5,120 bases of DNA from Peptococcaceae bacterium (GCA_017622155.1 JAGARS010000198.1:1-5120), one strand, 5' to 3'; positions 1 through 5,120 are shown, counted from the stretch's first letter. Notes: a model not told the origin generated them from the letters alone. A program made the numbers and translations.

Positions 1-551
1 ACCATACTGATAAAGGTAATCACTACAGTAATGGAGGCGTTGATCAGCTGCGGAATACTTTGGCTGATCAGCTGTCGCAAGGTATCTACGTCGTTGGTAT
101 ATACCGACATAATATCCCCGTGGGCATGGGTATCAAAATACTGAATCGGCAGGGACTCCATATGGGTAAAGATATCAATACGCAGTTTTTTCAGCACCCC
201 TTGCGATACATTAATCATAATGCGGTTATACACATAGGAGCACAAAATGCCGAACAGATATACACAGGCAAGCCCAATCAAAGCTGTTTTTAGTGGCCCG
301 AAGTCCGGGTTGGACACTTTGGTAAGGGGCACGATAAAATCATCAATGAGGGTACGCATAAACAGTGTACCGCGCAAAGATGCCGCAGCTGCTCCTACAA
401 TACACAATACCACCACTGCAAAATGCAGCTTGTATTCTTTGAATGCATACGAGAGCACCCGTTTCAGCAGAGGAATAGAGTCGGCGGACGGCCCATGCCC
501 AGGCGGCATTTTCATGCCTTTTGGCGGTTTCTTTTGTTTGTTTTGTGCCAT
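1..551 (-). CDS. ABC exporter half-transporter, second subunit of a heterodimer (3' part cut off by window edge)
   Basis: The N-terminal 183 residues of an exporter-type ABC half-transporter are visible; the rest of the membrane domain and the whole nucleotide-binding domain lie beyond the left edge. The start is the ATG at 551-549. It shares its A with the TGA stop of the upstream gene (TGATG) and follows a G-rich ribosome binding site (AAGGGGGG), so translation is probably coupled. The first ~22 residues are a basic, Pro/Gly/Met-rich cytoplasmic tail (MAQNKQKKPPKGMKMPPGHG), a common feature of second subunits in these pairs. Hydrophobic segments at about residues 43-60 and 88-107 fit TM1 and TM2. 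The stretch PIQYFDTHAHGDIMS followed by NDVDTLR (about 135-159) is the conserved first intracellular coupling region of ABC membrane domains. The inferred role is to pair with the 551-2338 product in the cytoplasmic membrane and export an unknown substrate, possibly a drug or lipid. By analogy with TM287/TM288, this subunit should hold the catalytic Glu, but that part is not visible. Confidence 0.93.
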   Translation of the reverse strand, partial: MAQNKQKKPPKGMKMPPGHGPSADSIPLLKRVLSYAFKEYKLHFAVVVLCIVGAAAASLRGTLFMRTLIDDFIVPLTKVSNPDFGPLKTALIGLACVYLFGILCSYVYNRIMINVSQGVLKKLRIDIFTHMESLPIQYFDTHAHGDIMSVYTNDVDTLRQLISQSIPQLINASITVVITFISM

Positions 552-2338
552 CAGTGCTGCCCCCCTTCTGTTGGTGTCTGTGATGCTGTATGCTGGACAT
601 CGGGCTCGTCAAAATCGCCGCCGCCCTTGGTTTGAATTTCATAAATTTCCTGATATACCGCATTAGTTTCAAGCAATGCTTCGTGGGTATCAAAGCCGCT
701 GATTCTGCCATGCTCTAATACTAAAATGCGGTCTGCGTGCTCTACGCTGGCAATACGCTGTGCAATAATAATTTTGGTAGTGCCAGGAATGGTATCGGCC
801 AAAGCTTTCCGAATACGGCTATCGGTGGCGGTATCTACTGCACTGGTGGAATCATCCAGAATCAGCACTTTTGGATTTTTCAACAGCGCTCTGGCAATAC
901 ACAATCGCTGTTTCTGCCCGCCGGAGAAGTTGGTGCCGCCTTGTTCCACTCGAGTATTGTAGCCATCAGGCATTCGCTCGATAAATTCATCGGCACATGC
1001 CAAGCGGCAAGCTTCTCTGCACTGTTCTTCGGTGGCTGTTTCATTGCCCCAGCGCAGATTTTCCAGCACCGTGCCGCTAAACAATACATTTTTCTGTAAT
1101 ACAACTGCCACCTCATTACGCAGCACATCTAAATCATATTCCCGCACATCGCGTCCGCCAACAAATACAGTCCCTTCCGATACATCATACAAACGGCTGA
1201 TCAGGCTCACCAGGCTGGATTTACCGCTGCCGGTGCCGCCAATAATCCCGATAGTTTCACCGGACTGAATGGAAAAGTCCAAATCATGCAATACATATTT
1301 TCCGGCACCCTGATGATAGCCAAAATGCACATGGTCAAATACAATACTGCCATCGCGCACTTCCATAACAGGCTCGGCCGGATTTACAATATCGGCTTTT
1401 TCGTTAAGAATTTCTGCAATACGTTTACCACTGGCCATACTCATAGTGGTCATGACAAAAATCATAGACAGCATCATCAGACTCATCAGTACGCTCATCA
1501 CATAAGTAAATAATGATGTCAGGTTCCCGGTAGTAAGCTCCCCTGCCACGATAAACTGCGCCCCAAACCATGACAGCGCCAGCATACAGCCGTATACCGC
1601 CAGCATCATAACCGGATTGTTCAGAATCAGCAGACTTTCCGCTTTCACAAACATTTTATACAGATTTTCTGCAGCCTTTTTGAACTTGGTATTCTCATAC
1701 TCTTCACGCACAAACGATTTCACTACACGAATGCCTGTAATATTTTCCTGCACACTGGCATTGACATCATCATATTTCCGGAATACTTCGTCAAAAATCC
1801 GATAGGTTTTCACTGTAATAAATGCCAGCGAAACACCCAAAAATACCACTGCCACCAGAAATACCGAGCTGAGCTCCACACTGATAACGCAGCACATAAT
1901 CACACTGCAGACAAGCATTAACGGTGCCCGTACTGCAATACGAATAATCATTTGAAACGCATTCTGCACATTGGTCACATCGGTTGTCATACGGGTAATG
2001 AGCCCTGCTGTGCTGAACTTATCAATATTGGAGAAAGAAAATGTCTGAATATTCTCATACATACTGTTGCGGAGATTGTATGCAAACCCCGATGAAGCCG
2101 ATGCCGCATATTTCCCTGCCAAAATCCCGAACAACAGGCTGAACATTGCCATTACCAGCATCAGCCCGCCATAAAACAGCACATTCTGCATACTTCCCGC
2201 CTCAATACCCTTATCGATCAGCGATGCAATAATAAATGGAATCAGCACTTCCATAAACACTTCCAGTGCCGTAAAAATCGGTGTTAAAATCGTATCTTTT
2301 TTGTATTCTTTAATCTGACTTAAAAGCGTCTTTAACAC
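551..2338 (-). CDS. ABC exporter half-transporter, first subunit with degenerate ATP site (permease fused to ATPase)
   Basis: A complete 595-aa half-transporter in the TM287/LmrC/BmrC-type branch of heterodimeric multidrug exporters. About six membrane segments are visible (near 17-41, 53-75, 133-152, 155-176, 242-264, 273-297), followed by an ATPase domain. Walker A is GGTGSGKS (367-374), the Q-loop Gln is Q415, the signature is FSGGQ (471-475) and Walker B is VLILDD (491-496). The residue after the Walker B Asp is D496, not the catalytic Glu, and the switch position reads IIAQR with Q527 in place of His. This is the known pattern of the degenerate-site subunit, while its signature motif is canonical and should serve the partner's active site. 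The reading frame stays open upstream to an ATG at 2497. I chose the GTG at 2338 because an AAAGGGG ribosome binding site sits 8 nt before it, family members start near LKTLLSQIKEYKKD, and the longer frame would run through the pckA terminator and this gene's own promoter. A 25-residue hydrophilic tail ends the protein. The transported substrate is unknown. Confidence 0.95.
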   Translation of the reverse strand: MLKTLLSQIKEYKKDTILTPIFTALEVFMEVLIPFIIASLIDKGIEAGSMQNVLFYGGLMLVMAMFSLLFGILAGKYAASASSGFAYNLRNSMYENIQTFSFSNIDKFSTAGLITRMTTDVTNVQNAFQMIIRIAVRAPLMLVCSVIMCCVISVELSSVFLVAVVFLGVSLAFITVKTYRIFDEVFRKYDDVNASVQENITGIRVVKSFVREEYENTKFKKAAENLYKMFVKAESLLILNNPVMMLAVYGCMLALSWFGAQFIVAGELTTGNLTSLFTYVMSVLMSLMMLSMIFVMTTMSMASGKRIAEILNEKADIVNPAEPVMEVRDGSIVFDHVHFGYHQGAGKYVLHDLDFSIQSGETIGIIGGTGSGKSSLVSLISRLYDVSEGTVFVGGRDVREYDLDVLRNEVAVVLQKNVLFSGTVLENLRWGNETATEEQCREACRLACADEFIERMPDGYNTRVEQGGTNFSGGQKQRLCIARALLKNPKVLILDDSTSAVDTATDSRIRKALADTIPGTTKIIIAQRIASVEHADRILVLEHGRISGFDTHEALLETNAVYQEIYEIQTKGGGDFDEPDVQHTASQTPTEGGQH

Positions 2339-2346
2339 ACTGTCAT

Positions 2347-2353
2347 CCCCTTT
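2347..2353 (-). promoter_or_regulatory. Ribosome binding site that sets the GTG start of the ABC gene
   Basis: AAAGGGG on the minus strand, 8 nt before the GTG at 2338. No comparable site precedes the in-frame ATG at 2497, so this site decides the start. Confidence 0.7.
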
Positions 2354-2368
2354 GTTCACGTGTTTTCG

Positions 2369-2394
2369 ATATATTGTTATCAACATTAATATAT
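2369..2394. promoter_or_regulatory. Imperfect palindrome over the ABC operon -10 and start site; candidate operator
   Basis: Seven-base arms ATATATT (2369-2375) and AATATAT (2388-2394) flank a 12-bp centre, with partial symmetry inside. The element covers the -10 box and the expected transcription start of the ABC operon, where a repressor would block polymerase. MarR- and TetR-type repressors often control such exporters through similar AT-rich palindromes, but no regulator gene is visible here. AT-rich DNA yields such arms by chance, so this is tentative. Confidence 0.3.
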
Positions 2395-2418
2395 ACCATA
2401 TTCTGCGCATAAAATCAA
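2390..2418 (-). promoter_or_regulatory. Sigma-A-type promoter with extended -10 for the ABC operon
   Basis: On the minus strand, -35 TTGATT (2418-2413), a 17-bp spacer and -10 TATATA (2395-2390), preceded by TGG (2398-2396), which makes an extended -10 (TGnTATATA). The transcription start should be near 2383, giving a leader of about 45 nt before the GTG at 2338. This is close to consensus in both boxes and spacing and supports independent transcription of the ABC pair rather than readthrough from pckA. Confidence 0.7.
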
Positions 2419-2478
2419 TGGAATGCACTTGATTTTCACTTTTCCTGTACATTTTATCAAACACGCCAAACACAGCAA

Positions 2479-2504
2479 AGCCCTCGTGATTTCTCACGAG
2501 GGCT
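2479..2504 (-). terminator. Rho-independent terminator after pckA
   Basis: A perfect 11-bp inverted repeat (AGCCCTCGTGA / TCACGAGGGCT) with a 4-nt loop lies 46 bp after the pckA stop. On the minus strand it is followed by a moderately T-rich tract (TTTGCTGTGTTTGG, counting the last stem T) rather than a clean run of U. The hairpin is very stable and stands between pckA and the ABC promoter, so I assign it to pckA. Termination may be incomplete because of the broken T tract. Confidence 0.8.
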
Positions 2505-2550
2505 CAAGGTCAGTCATATCAAGTTTGCAATATTGCATTCCTGCAAGCTA

Positions 2551-4140
2551 TTATTCAGCTACAGGACCTGCTTTTACCAATTCTTCCGGTGCAGTTTCAA
2601 AACGTTTGAAGTTGTCTGCAAATTTTTTCGCCAGTACTTTTGCCTGTGCATCGTATGCTGCTTTGTCTTCCCACAGATTTCTAGGATTCAAAATTTCAGC
2701 ATCAACACCCGGGCAGGATTTTGGCATGGATACTTTGAAGATTGGATGCTGTTCGTATTCTACTTTTGCCAGCTCACCATTCTGAGCTGCACTTACCAGC
2801 GCACGGGTATAGGACAGTTTGATACGATTGCCTACACCATAAGGGCCGCCAACCCAACCGGTATTTACCAGATATACATTTACATCATATTTTTCGATTT
2901 TTTCAGCCAGCATATTTGCATAAACCATTGGATCTAATGGCAGGAAAGGTTCCCCAAAGCATGTGGAGAATGTAGCCTGCGGTTCGGTAATGCCGCGTTC
3001 GGTACCTGCCAGTTTGCTGGTATAACCGCTCAGTAAATGATACATAGCCTGTAAAGTATCCAGTTTCGCAATTGGAGGCAGTACACCAAATGCATCGGCT
3101 GTCAGGAAAATGATAGTCTGCGGAATGCCGCCTTTGCCATCCAGCTGTGCGTTTGGAATGTATTCTACCGGATAAGCTGCACGGGTATTTTCTGTCAGGC
3201 TTTCATCATAGAAGTCAATTTTTCTGGTACCTGGGAAGAATTCTACGTTTTCTACTACAGAACCGAATTTCACAGCATCAAAAATCTGTGGTTCCTGTTC
3301 TCTGTTTAAACGAATTGCTTTTGCATAGCAGCCGCCTTCAATGTTGAAAATACCTGTATCAGACCAGCCGTGTTCGTCATCACCAATGAGTTTGCGGGCA
3401 GGGTCAGCAGACAGAGTGGTTTTCCCTGTACCGGACAAGCCAAAGAATACAGCTACGCTGCCTGTTTCAGGATCTGTGTTGGCAGAGCAATGCATTGGCA
3501 GTACATTCTGCTGTGGCAGGAAGTAGTTCATTGCGGAGAATACAGATTTTTTCATTTCACCGCAGTAGCTGCTGCCTACGATTAAAATAATATTTTTTTC
3601 TAAATCCAGAATAATTGCAGCATCGGAGTGTACACCATCTGCTTCCGGATCACATTTGAAACCCGGTGCACATACCATATGCAGTGCAGGTGCATAGTTT
3701 TCCAGTTTTTCAGCAGTTGGGCGAACCAAGAGCTGATGCATAAACAAATTCTGGTGCGCATATTCGTTTACAATTCTGGTCTGCATCTGATACTGTTCAT
3801 CAGCGCCTGCCAGACCATCAAATACGTATACTTTTTTACCTTCCAGATAAGCCAGTACTTTTTCGTACAGACGATCAAATACTTCCGGCTCAATGGATTT
3901 GTTTACTTTGCCCCATGCAATTTTATCTTCGTAACTATTGCGTTTTACAATAAAACGGTCTTCAGGAGAACGACCTGTAAATTTCCCTGTTACTACACGG
4001 AATGCTCCTGTGTCGGTTAATACGCCTTCTCCATTGAAAAGTGCCTCTTCCACCAGCAGTTCAGGGGTTAAATTCTGTTTGATTTCACCCAGATTTTTCA
4101 AACCGATTGTTTCAAGCTCTTTTCTAATTTTAGTGTCCAT
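2551..4140 (-). CDS. pckA: Phosphoenolpyruvate carboxykinase (ATP)
   Basis: Cytosolic enzyme interconverting oxaloacetate + ATP and PEP + ADP + CO2. It is gluconeogenic in many bacteria and often runs in the CO2-fixing, ATP-forming direction in fermenting anaerobes. The 529-aa length matches the ATP-dependent family (about 525-540 aa). Visible motifs, in order: [12 protein letters not shown] (51-62) with substrate-binding R57; EMKKS (195-199) with metal/substrate Lys; PMH (215-217) with the metal-ligand His; the P-loop GLSGTGKTT (234-242) with K240/T241; IGDDEHGW (252-259) carrying the metal-binding Asp; ENTRAAYP (317-324) with R320; and [17 protein letters not shown] (431-447). No key residue is missing. 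The ATG at 4140 follows GAAAGAGG (4154-4147) by 6 nt. The gene is transcribed alone, with its own promoter at 4237-4265 and a terminator at 2479-2504, and diverges from the spore genes. The GTP-dependent form is excluded by the sequence motifs and length. Confidence 0.98.
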   Translation of the reverse strand: MDTKIRKELETIGLKNLGEIKQNLTPELLVEEALFNGEGVLTDTGAFRVVTGKFTGRSPEDRFIVKRNSYEDKIAWGKVNKSIEPEVFDRLYEKVLAYLEGKKVYVFDGLAGADEQYQMQTRIVNEYAHQNLFMHQLLVRPTAEKLENYAPALHMVCAPGFKCDPEADGVHSDAAIILDLEKNIILIVGSSYCGEMKKSVFSAMNYFLPQQNVLPMHCSANTDPETGSVAVFFGLSGTGKTTLSADPARKLIGDDEHGWSDTGIFNIEGGCYAKAIRLNREQEPQIFDAVKFGSVVENVEFFPGTRKIDFYDESLTENTRAAYPVEYIPNAQLDGKGGIPQTIIFLTADAFGVLPPIAKLDTLQAMYHLLSGYTSKLAGTERGITEPQATFSTCFGEPFLPLDPMVYANMLAEKIEKYDVNVYLVNTGWVGGPYGVGNRIKLSYTRALVSAAQNGELAKVEYEQHPIFKVSMPKSCPGVDAEILNPRNLWEDKAAYDAQAKVLAKKFADNFKRFETAPEELVKAGPVAE

Positions 4141-4236
4141 AACGCGCCTCTTTCTTGATTTTTATTATTTTATTTATTTTACAAATAAGCGTCTTGACCA
4201 TTTCTATATCTGTGTCAGACATACGCTAACGGTTCT

Positions 4237-4265
4237 ATTGTACTCTTTCCGCACAATTAGGTCAA
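4237..4265 (-). promoter_or_regulatory. Sigma-A-type promoter of pckA
   Basis: On the minus strand, -35 TTGACC (4265-4260), exactly 17 bp of spacer, then -10 TACAAT (4242-4237). Just upstream is A/T-rich DNA (GGGAAAATAG) that could act as an UP element. The start should be near 4230, giving a leader of about 90 nt whose 3' half is almost pure A/T before the ribosome binding site. Confidence 0.8.
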
Positions 4266-4325
4266 CTATTTTCCCGAAAAAAGTGAAATATTACGCATAA
4301 TTATTTTTTCGTGATTCCCATTGCG

Positions 4326-4354
4326 GAATTTATGTATCTTTATGCATCATTGTA
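4326..4354 (+). promoter_or_regulatory. Candidate sigma-G/F-like promoter for the Asn-rich gene (distal option)
   Basis: GAATT (4326-4330), a 17-bp spacer and CATTGTA (4348-4354) resemble the forespore sigma-G pattern (GnATR, then CATnnTA), with one mismatch in the -35. The -10 is also the left half of the 16-bp palindrome, so the match may be accidental. It would give a leader of about 95 nt, long for a spore-protein gene. The proximal option at 4402-4430 competes with it. Confidence 0.3.
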
Positions 4355-4362
4355 TACAATGA
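4347..4362. promoter_or_regulatory. 16-bp perfect palindrome, candidate regulator binding site
   Basis: TCATTGTATACAATGA is self-complementary over all 16 bases. The ATTGTATACAAT core resembles operators of GntR-family regulators (FadR/VanR type), although no such regulator is encoded here. It lies 82 bp upstream of the pckA -35 and 93 bp before the ATG of the Asn-rich gene, so it could act on either side. What binds it cannot be told from this window. Confidence 0.45.
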
Positions 4363-4401
4363 ACACAATTAATACGTAAACAATCTGACTGATATTTCCT
4401 C

Positions 4402-4430
4402 GTATTGTTTTTTCATTTCAAACCACAATA
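4402..4430 (+). promoter_or_regulatory. Candidate sigma-G-like promoter for the Asn-rich gene (proximal option)
   Basis: GTATT (4402-4406), a 17-bp spacer and CACAATA (4424-4430) resemble the sigma-G boxes, with one mismatch in each (T at the last -35 base, C for T in the -10). The distance from -10 to ATG (25 nt) is similar to that of the better promoter before the SASP gene (31 nt), which favours this over the distal option. A weakness is that transcription would start right at the ribosome binding site. Confidence 0.35.
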
Positions 4431-4438
4431 GCTTGTGT

Positions 4439-4448
4439 AAGGAGGTGA
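4439..4448 (+). promoter_or_regulatory. Perfect 10-nt Shine-Dalgarno of the Asn-rich gene
   Basis: AAGGAGGTGA is complementary to the full 10-base anti-Shine-Dalgarno tail of 16S rRNA and ends 7 nt before the ATG at 4456. A site this strong implies high translation and is the main evidence that this short, low-complexity frame is a real gene. Confidence 0.85.
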
Positions 4449-4455
4449 GCGCGAC

Positions 4456-4653
4456 ATGAAAAATCGTAATGAACAGCCATCCGCAAAACAAAAAGCAAAC
4501 CAGAACATGCAGAACCGCAGCGAACAGAACATGAAAAACAAAGCAGAAAATCGTGCAGAGTCCTGCAATAAAAACAGAGACATGAAAAACAATGTCAGCA
4601 ATGTGAGAAACGAGATGCGTACTGAAAACAACCGTATGGAAAACAAACAGTAA
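4456..4653 (+). CDS. Small Asn-rich basic protein of unknown family, likely spore-associated
   Basis: I do not recognise the family. The 65-aa product is hydrophilic: 17 Asn (26%), 15 Lys/Arg against 8 Asp/Glu, and no Gly, His, Ile, Leu, Phe, Trp or Tyr. A short motif MxN[R/K/N] recurs five times: MKNR (1-4), MQNR (18-21), MKNK (26-29), MKNN (43-46), MENK (61-64). QNM plus a basic NxxE context is also duplicated near 16-31. There is one Cys (C37), no signal peptide and no membrane segment. Disorder is likely. The ATG follows a perfect Shine-Dalgarno by 7 nt. The next gene, 79 bp downstream on the same strand, is a SASP, and no terminator separates them, so a forespore role is inferred. Its composition recalls gamma-type SASPs of Bacillus (Asn/Gln/Lys/Glu-rich, low in hydrophobic residues), but I see no clear sequence match. 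A nucleic-acid or core-filling protein would also fit. Confidence 0.75.
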   Translation: MKNRNEQPSAKQKANQNMQNRSEQNMKNKAENRAESCNKNRDMKNNVSNVRNEMRTENNRMENKQ

Positions 4654-4672
4654 CGCCATCCAGTAATTGGCG

Positions 4673-4701
4673 GGATAGAAACACCGCAAACGAACAAAAT
4701 A
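4673..4701 (+). promoter_or_regulatory. Sigma-G-like (forespore) promoter of the SASP gene
   Basis: GGATA (4673-4677) fits the sigma-G -35 pattern GnATR exactly; after 17 bp, CAAAATA (4695-4701) matches the -10 pattern CATAnTA with one mismatch. The start should fall near 4708, giving a leader of about 25 nt that holds the ribosome binding site. Forespore sigma-G control is established for alpha/beta SASP genes. Readthrough from the upstream small gene is also possible. Confidence 0.5.
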
Positions 4702-4716
4702 GAATTACAACTTGAC

Positions 4717-4727
4717 AAGGGAGGTGA
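4717..4727 (+). promoter_or_regulatory. Ribosome binding site fixing the SASP start
   Basis: AAGGGAGGTGA ends 5 nt before the ATG at 4733. An in-frame TTG at 4712 lies upstream of and inside this region with no site of its own, so the ATG is the start. Confidence 0.85.
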
Positions 4728-4732
4728 ACGAA

Positions 4733-4978
4733 ATGTCCAGAAGTTCTTCTAACGAACCAGCTGCAAAAAATGCTTCCGGTTTCTTAAACAACTTCAAATA
4801 CGAAGTGGCCAACGAATTAGGGTTAAGCAACTACCAGACAGCTGACAAAGGCCAGCTGACAAGCCGTGAAAACGGTTATGTAGGCGGTTACATGGTGAAA
4901 AAAATGATTCAGTATGCCGAACAGAACATGCCAACCACAGGTTCTGCTTCCGGTATGACAATGGGTATGAGCAAATAA
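4733..4978 (+). CDS. Alpha/beta-type small acid-soluble spore protein (SASP)
   Basis: An 81-aa forespore protein that coats spore DNA, pushes it towards an A-like form, protects it from UV and heat, and is degraded for amino acids at germination. Both family signatures are present. KYEVANELG (22-30) contains the germination-protease (GPR) site, with the expected cut after E24. LTSRENGYVGGYMVKKMI (42-59) is the DNA-binding helix region with the conserved TSRxNG.VGG core and Lys pair. The family is normally about 60-75 aa. This one is slightly longer, with a Ser/Asn/Ala N-terminus and a Met/Thr/Ser/Gly C-terminal tail (66-81, five Met) outside the conserved core. It follows the Asn-rich gene by 79 bp, has its own sigma-G-like promoter and a strong terminator at 5007-5047. 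The family is certain; the paralogue name is not, so no symbol is given. Confidence 0.97.
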   Translation: MSRSSSNEPAAKNASGFLNNFKYEVANELGLSNYQTADKGQLTSRENGYVGGYMVKKMIQYAEQNMPTTGSASGMTMGMSK

Positions 4979-5006
4979 CCATTGTAAAATATTGCAACAG
5001 ATTTCG

Positions 5007-5047
5007 AGAAAAGCAACGGAATTCAGTGTTCCGCTGCTTTTCTTTTT
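5007..5047 (+). terminator. Rho-independent terminator after the SASP gene
   Basis: Stem AGAAAAGCA (5007-5015) pairs with TGCTTTTCT (5035-5043), then an A/C mismatch, then CGGAA (5017-5021) pairs with TTCCG (5029-5033) around a 7-nt loop. A run of T follows directly (5043-5047). There is no matching T run on the minus strand, so it acts on plus-strand transcription. Confidence 0.9.
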
Positions 5048-5049
5048 GG

Positions 5050-5095
5050 TTATCCATACAGTTATCCACAGACTTATCCACAGAAATGTTCATAA
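5050..5095. other. DnaA-box cluster with 12-nt period; possible edge of oriC
   Basis: Three DnaA boxes lie head to tail on the plus strand: TTATCCATA (5050-5058, one mismatch to TTATnCACA), TTATCCACA (5062-5070) and TTATCCACA (5074-5082). Their starts are exactly 12 nt apart. A fourth, weaker copy on the minus strand reads TTATGAACA (5095-5087, one mismatch). Arrays of this kind mark replication origins and dnaA promoter regions in Firmicutes. No AT-rich unwinding element or dnaA gene is visible before the window ends, so the exact role is open. Confidence 0.7.
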
Positions 5096-5120
5096 ATGTG
5101 CCTTCCTCACGCGCGCACGC

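Larger units (their letters stand above)
4141..4455. other. Divergent intergenic region between pckA and the Asn-rich small gene
   Basis: This 315-bp AT-rich stretch has no convincing gene. From left to right it holds the pckA ribosome binding site (4147-4154) and A/T-rich leader, the pckA promoter (4237-4265), an A-tract/T-tract inverted repeat (CGAAAAAA 4275-4282 and TTTTTTCG 4304-4311), a 16-bp perfect palindrome (4347-4362), and candidate sporulation promoters for the plus-strand gene. The reading frames crossing it lack ribosome binding sites and typical protein composition. Confidence 0.8.

Noticed and set aside
41..73. Repeated TGATCAGCTG at two places 23 bp apart
   Set aside because: It falls inside the ABC partner gene and simply encodes the similar peptides QLIS and QLIN.
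247..1513. Several plus-strand frames opposite the ABC genes
   Set aside because: Antisense to well-supported coding sequence, low-quality composition, no ribosome binding sites.
2339..2497. N-terminal extension of the ABC subunit from the in-frame ATG at 2497
   Set aside because: It would add 53 residues unlike the family, runs across the pckA terminator hairpin and the operon's own promoter, and lacks a ribosome binding site; the GTG at 2338 has one.
2527..2536. 10-bp palindrome GCAATATTGC between pckA and its terminator
   Set aside because: Short, in the 3' untranslated region, with no promoter nearby for it to control.
2423..4300. Plus-strand frames of 60-134 codons opposite pckA
   Set aside because: Shadows of the pckA reading frame; pckA shows every active-site motif in the minus frame.
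4275..4311. Inverted repeat CGAAAAAA / TTTTTTCG upstream of pckA
   Set aside because: Arms are A- and T-tracts separated by 21 bp, expected by chance in this AT-rich gap; no transcript ends here that would need a terminator.
4654..4672. Small hairpin CGCCA...TGGCG just after the Asn-rich gene
   Set aside because: Only 5 bp with a 9-nt loop and no T run after it, so it is not a convincing terminator; it may be an mRNA end or processing structure at most.
4369..4718. Two long minus-strand frames opposite the Asn-rich gene that look like hydrophobic membrane proteins
   Set aside because: Their Phe/Leu/Val-rich composition is simply the complement of Asn/Lys codons on the plus strand, they overlap each other in different frames, and neither has a clear ribosome binding site.
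4794..5093. Minus-strand frame of 99 codons opposite the SASP gene
   Set aside because: It crosses the terminator hairpin and the DnaA boxes and lies antisense to a certain gene; it shows no family features.

Overview
The window looks like chromosomal DNA from an endospore-forming Firmicute, probably an anaerobic clostridial-type organism. The evidence is a clear alpha/beta-type small acid-soluble spore protein (SASP), near-perfect AGGAGG Shine-Dalgarno sites, AT-rich intergenic DNA, an ATP-type PEP carboxykinase and a heterodimeric drug-exporter-type ABC pair. The genus cannot be named from this sequence alone.

Left part (1-2504, minus strand): two translationally coupled half-transporter genes of a heterodimeric ABC exporter. 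The upstream subunit is complete (GTG start at 2338, 595 aa) and has a degenerate ATP site: Asp replaces the catalytic Glu and Gln replaces the switch His. The second subunit starts at 551 by a TGATG overlap and runs off the left edge after 183 residues. A strong extended -10 promoter lies at 2390-2418, with an imperfect palindrome over its -10 and start site.

Middle (2479-4265, minus strand): pckA (529 aa, complete, all active-site motifs intact), with its own sigma-A promoter (TTGACC-17-TACAAT), a roughly 90-nt leader and a terminator hairpin at 2479-2504 that separates it from the ABC operon.

Right part (4320-5047, plus strand): two small genes that diverge from pckA. The first encodes a 65-aa protein with 26% Asn and no aromatic residues, carrying a repeated MxN[R/K/N] motif. 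I cannot assign it to a family. The second encodes an 81-aa alpha/beta SASP with a recognisable germination-protease site. A sigma-G-like promoter (GGATA-17-CAAAATA) precedes the SASP, and weaker candidates precede the Asn-rich gene. A strong terminator closes the pair.

Right edge (5050-5095): three DnaA boxes in a row at an exact 12-nt period, two of them perfect TTATCCACA, plus a possible fourth on the other strand. The window seems to end at the edge of a replication origin (oriC) or another DnaA-binding control region. The most interesting points are the unassigned Asn-rich candidate spore gene, the phased DnaA boxes just after the SASP terminator, and a 16-bp perfect palindrome in the pckA/spore-gene intergenic region.
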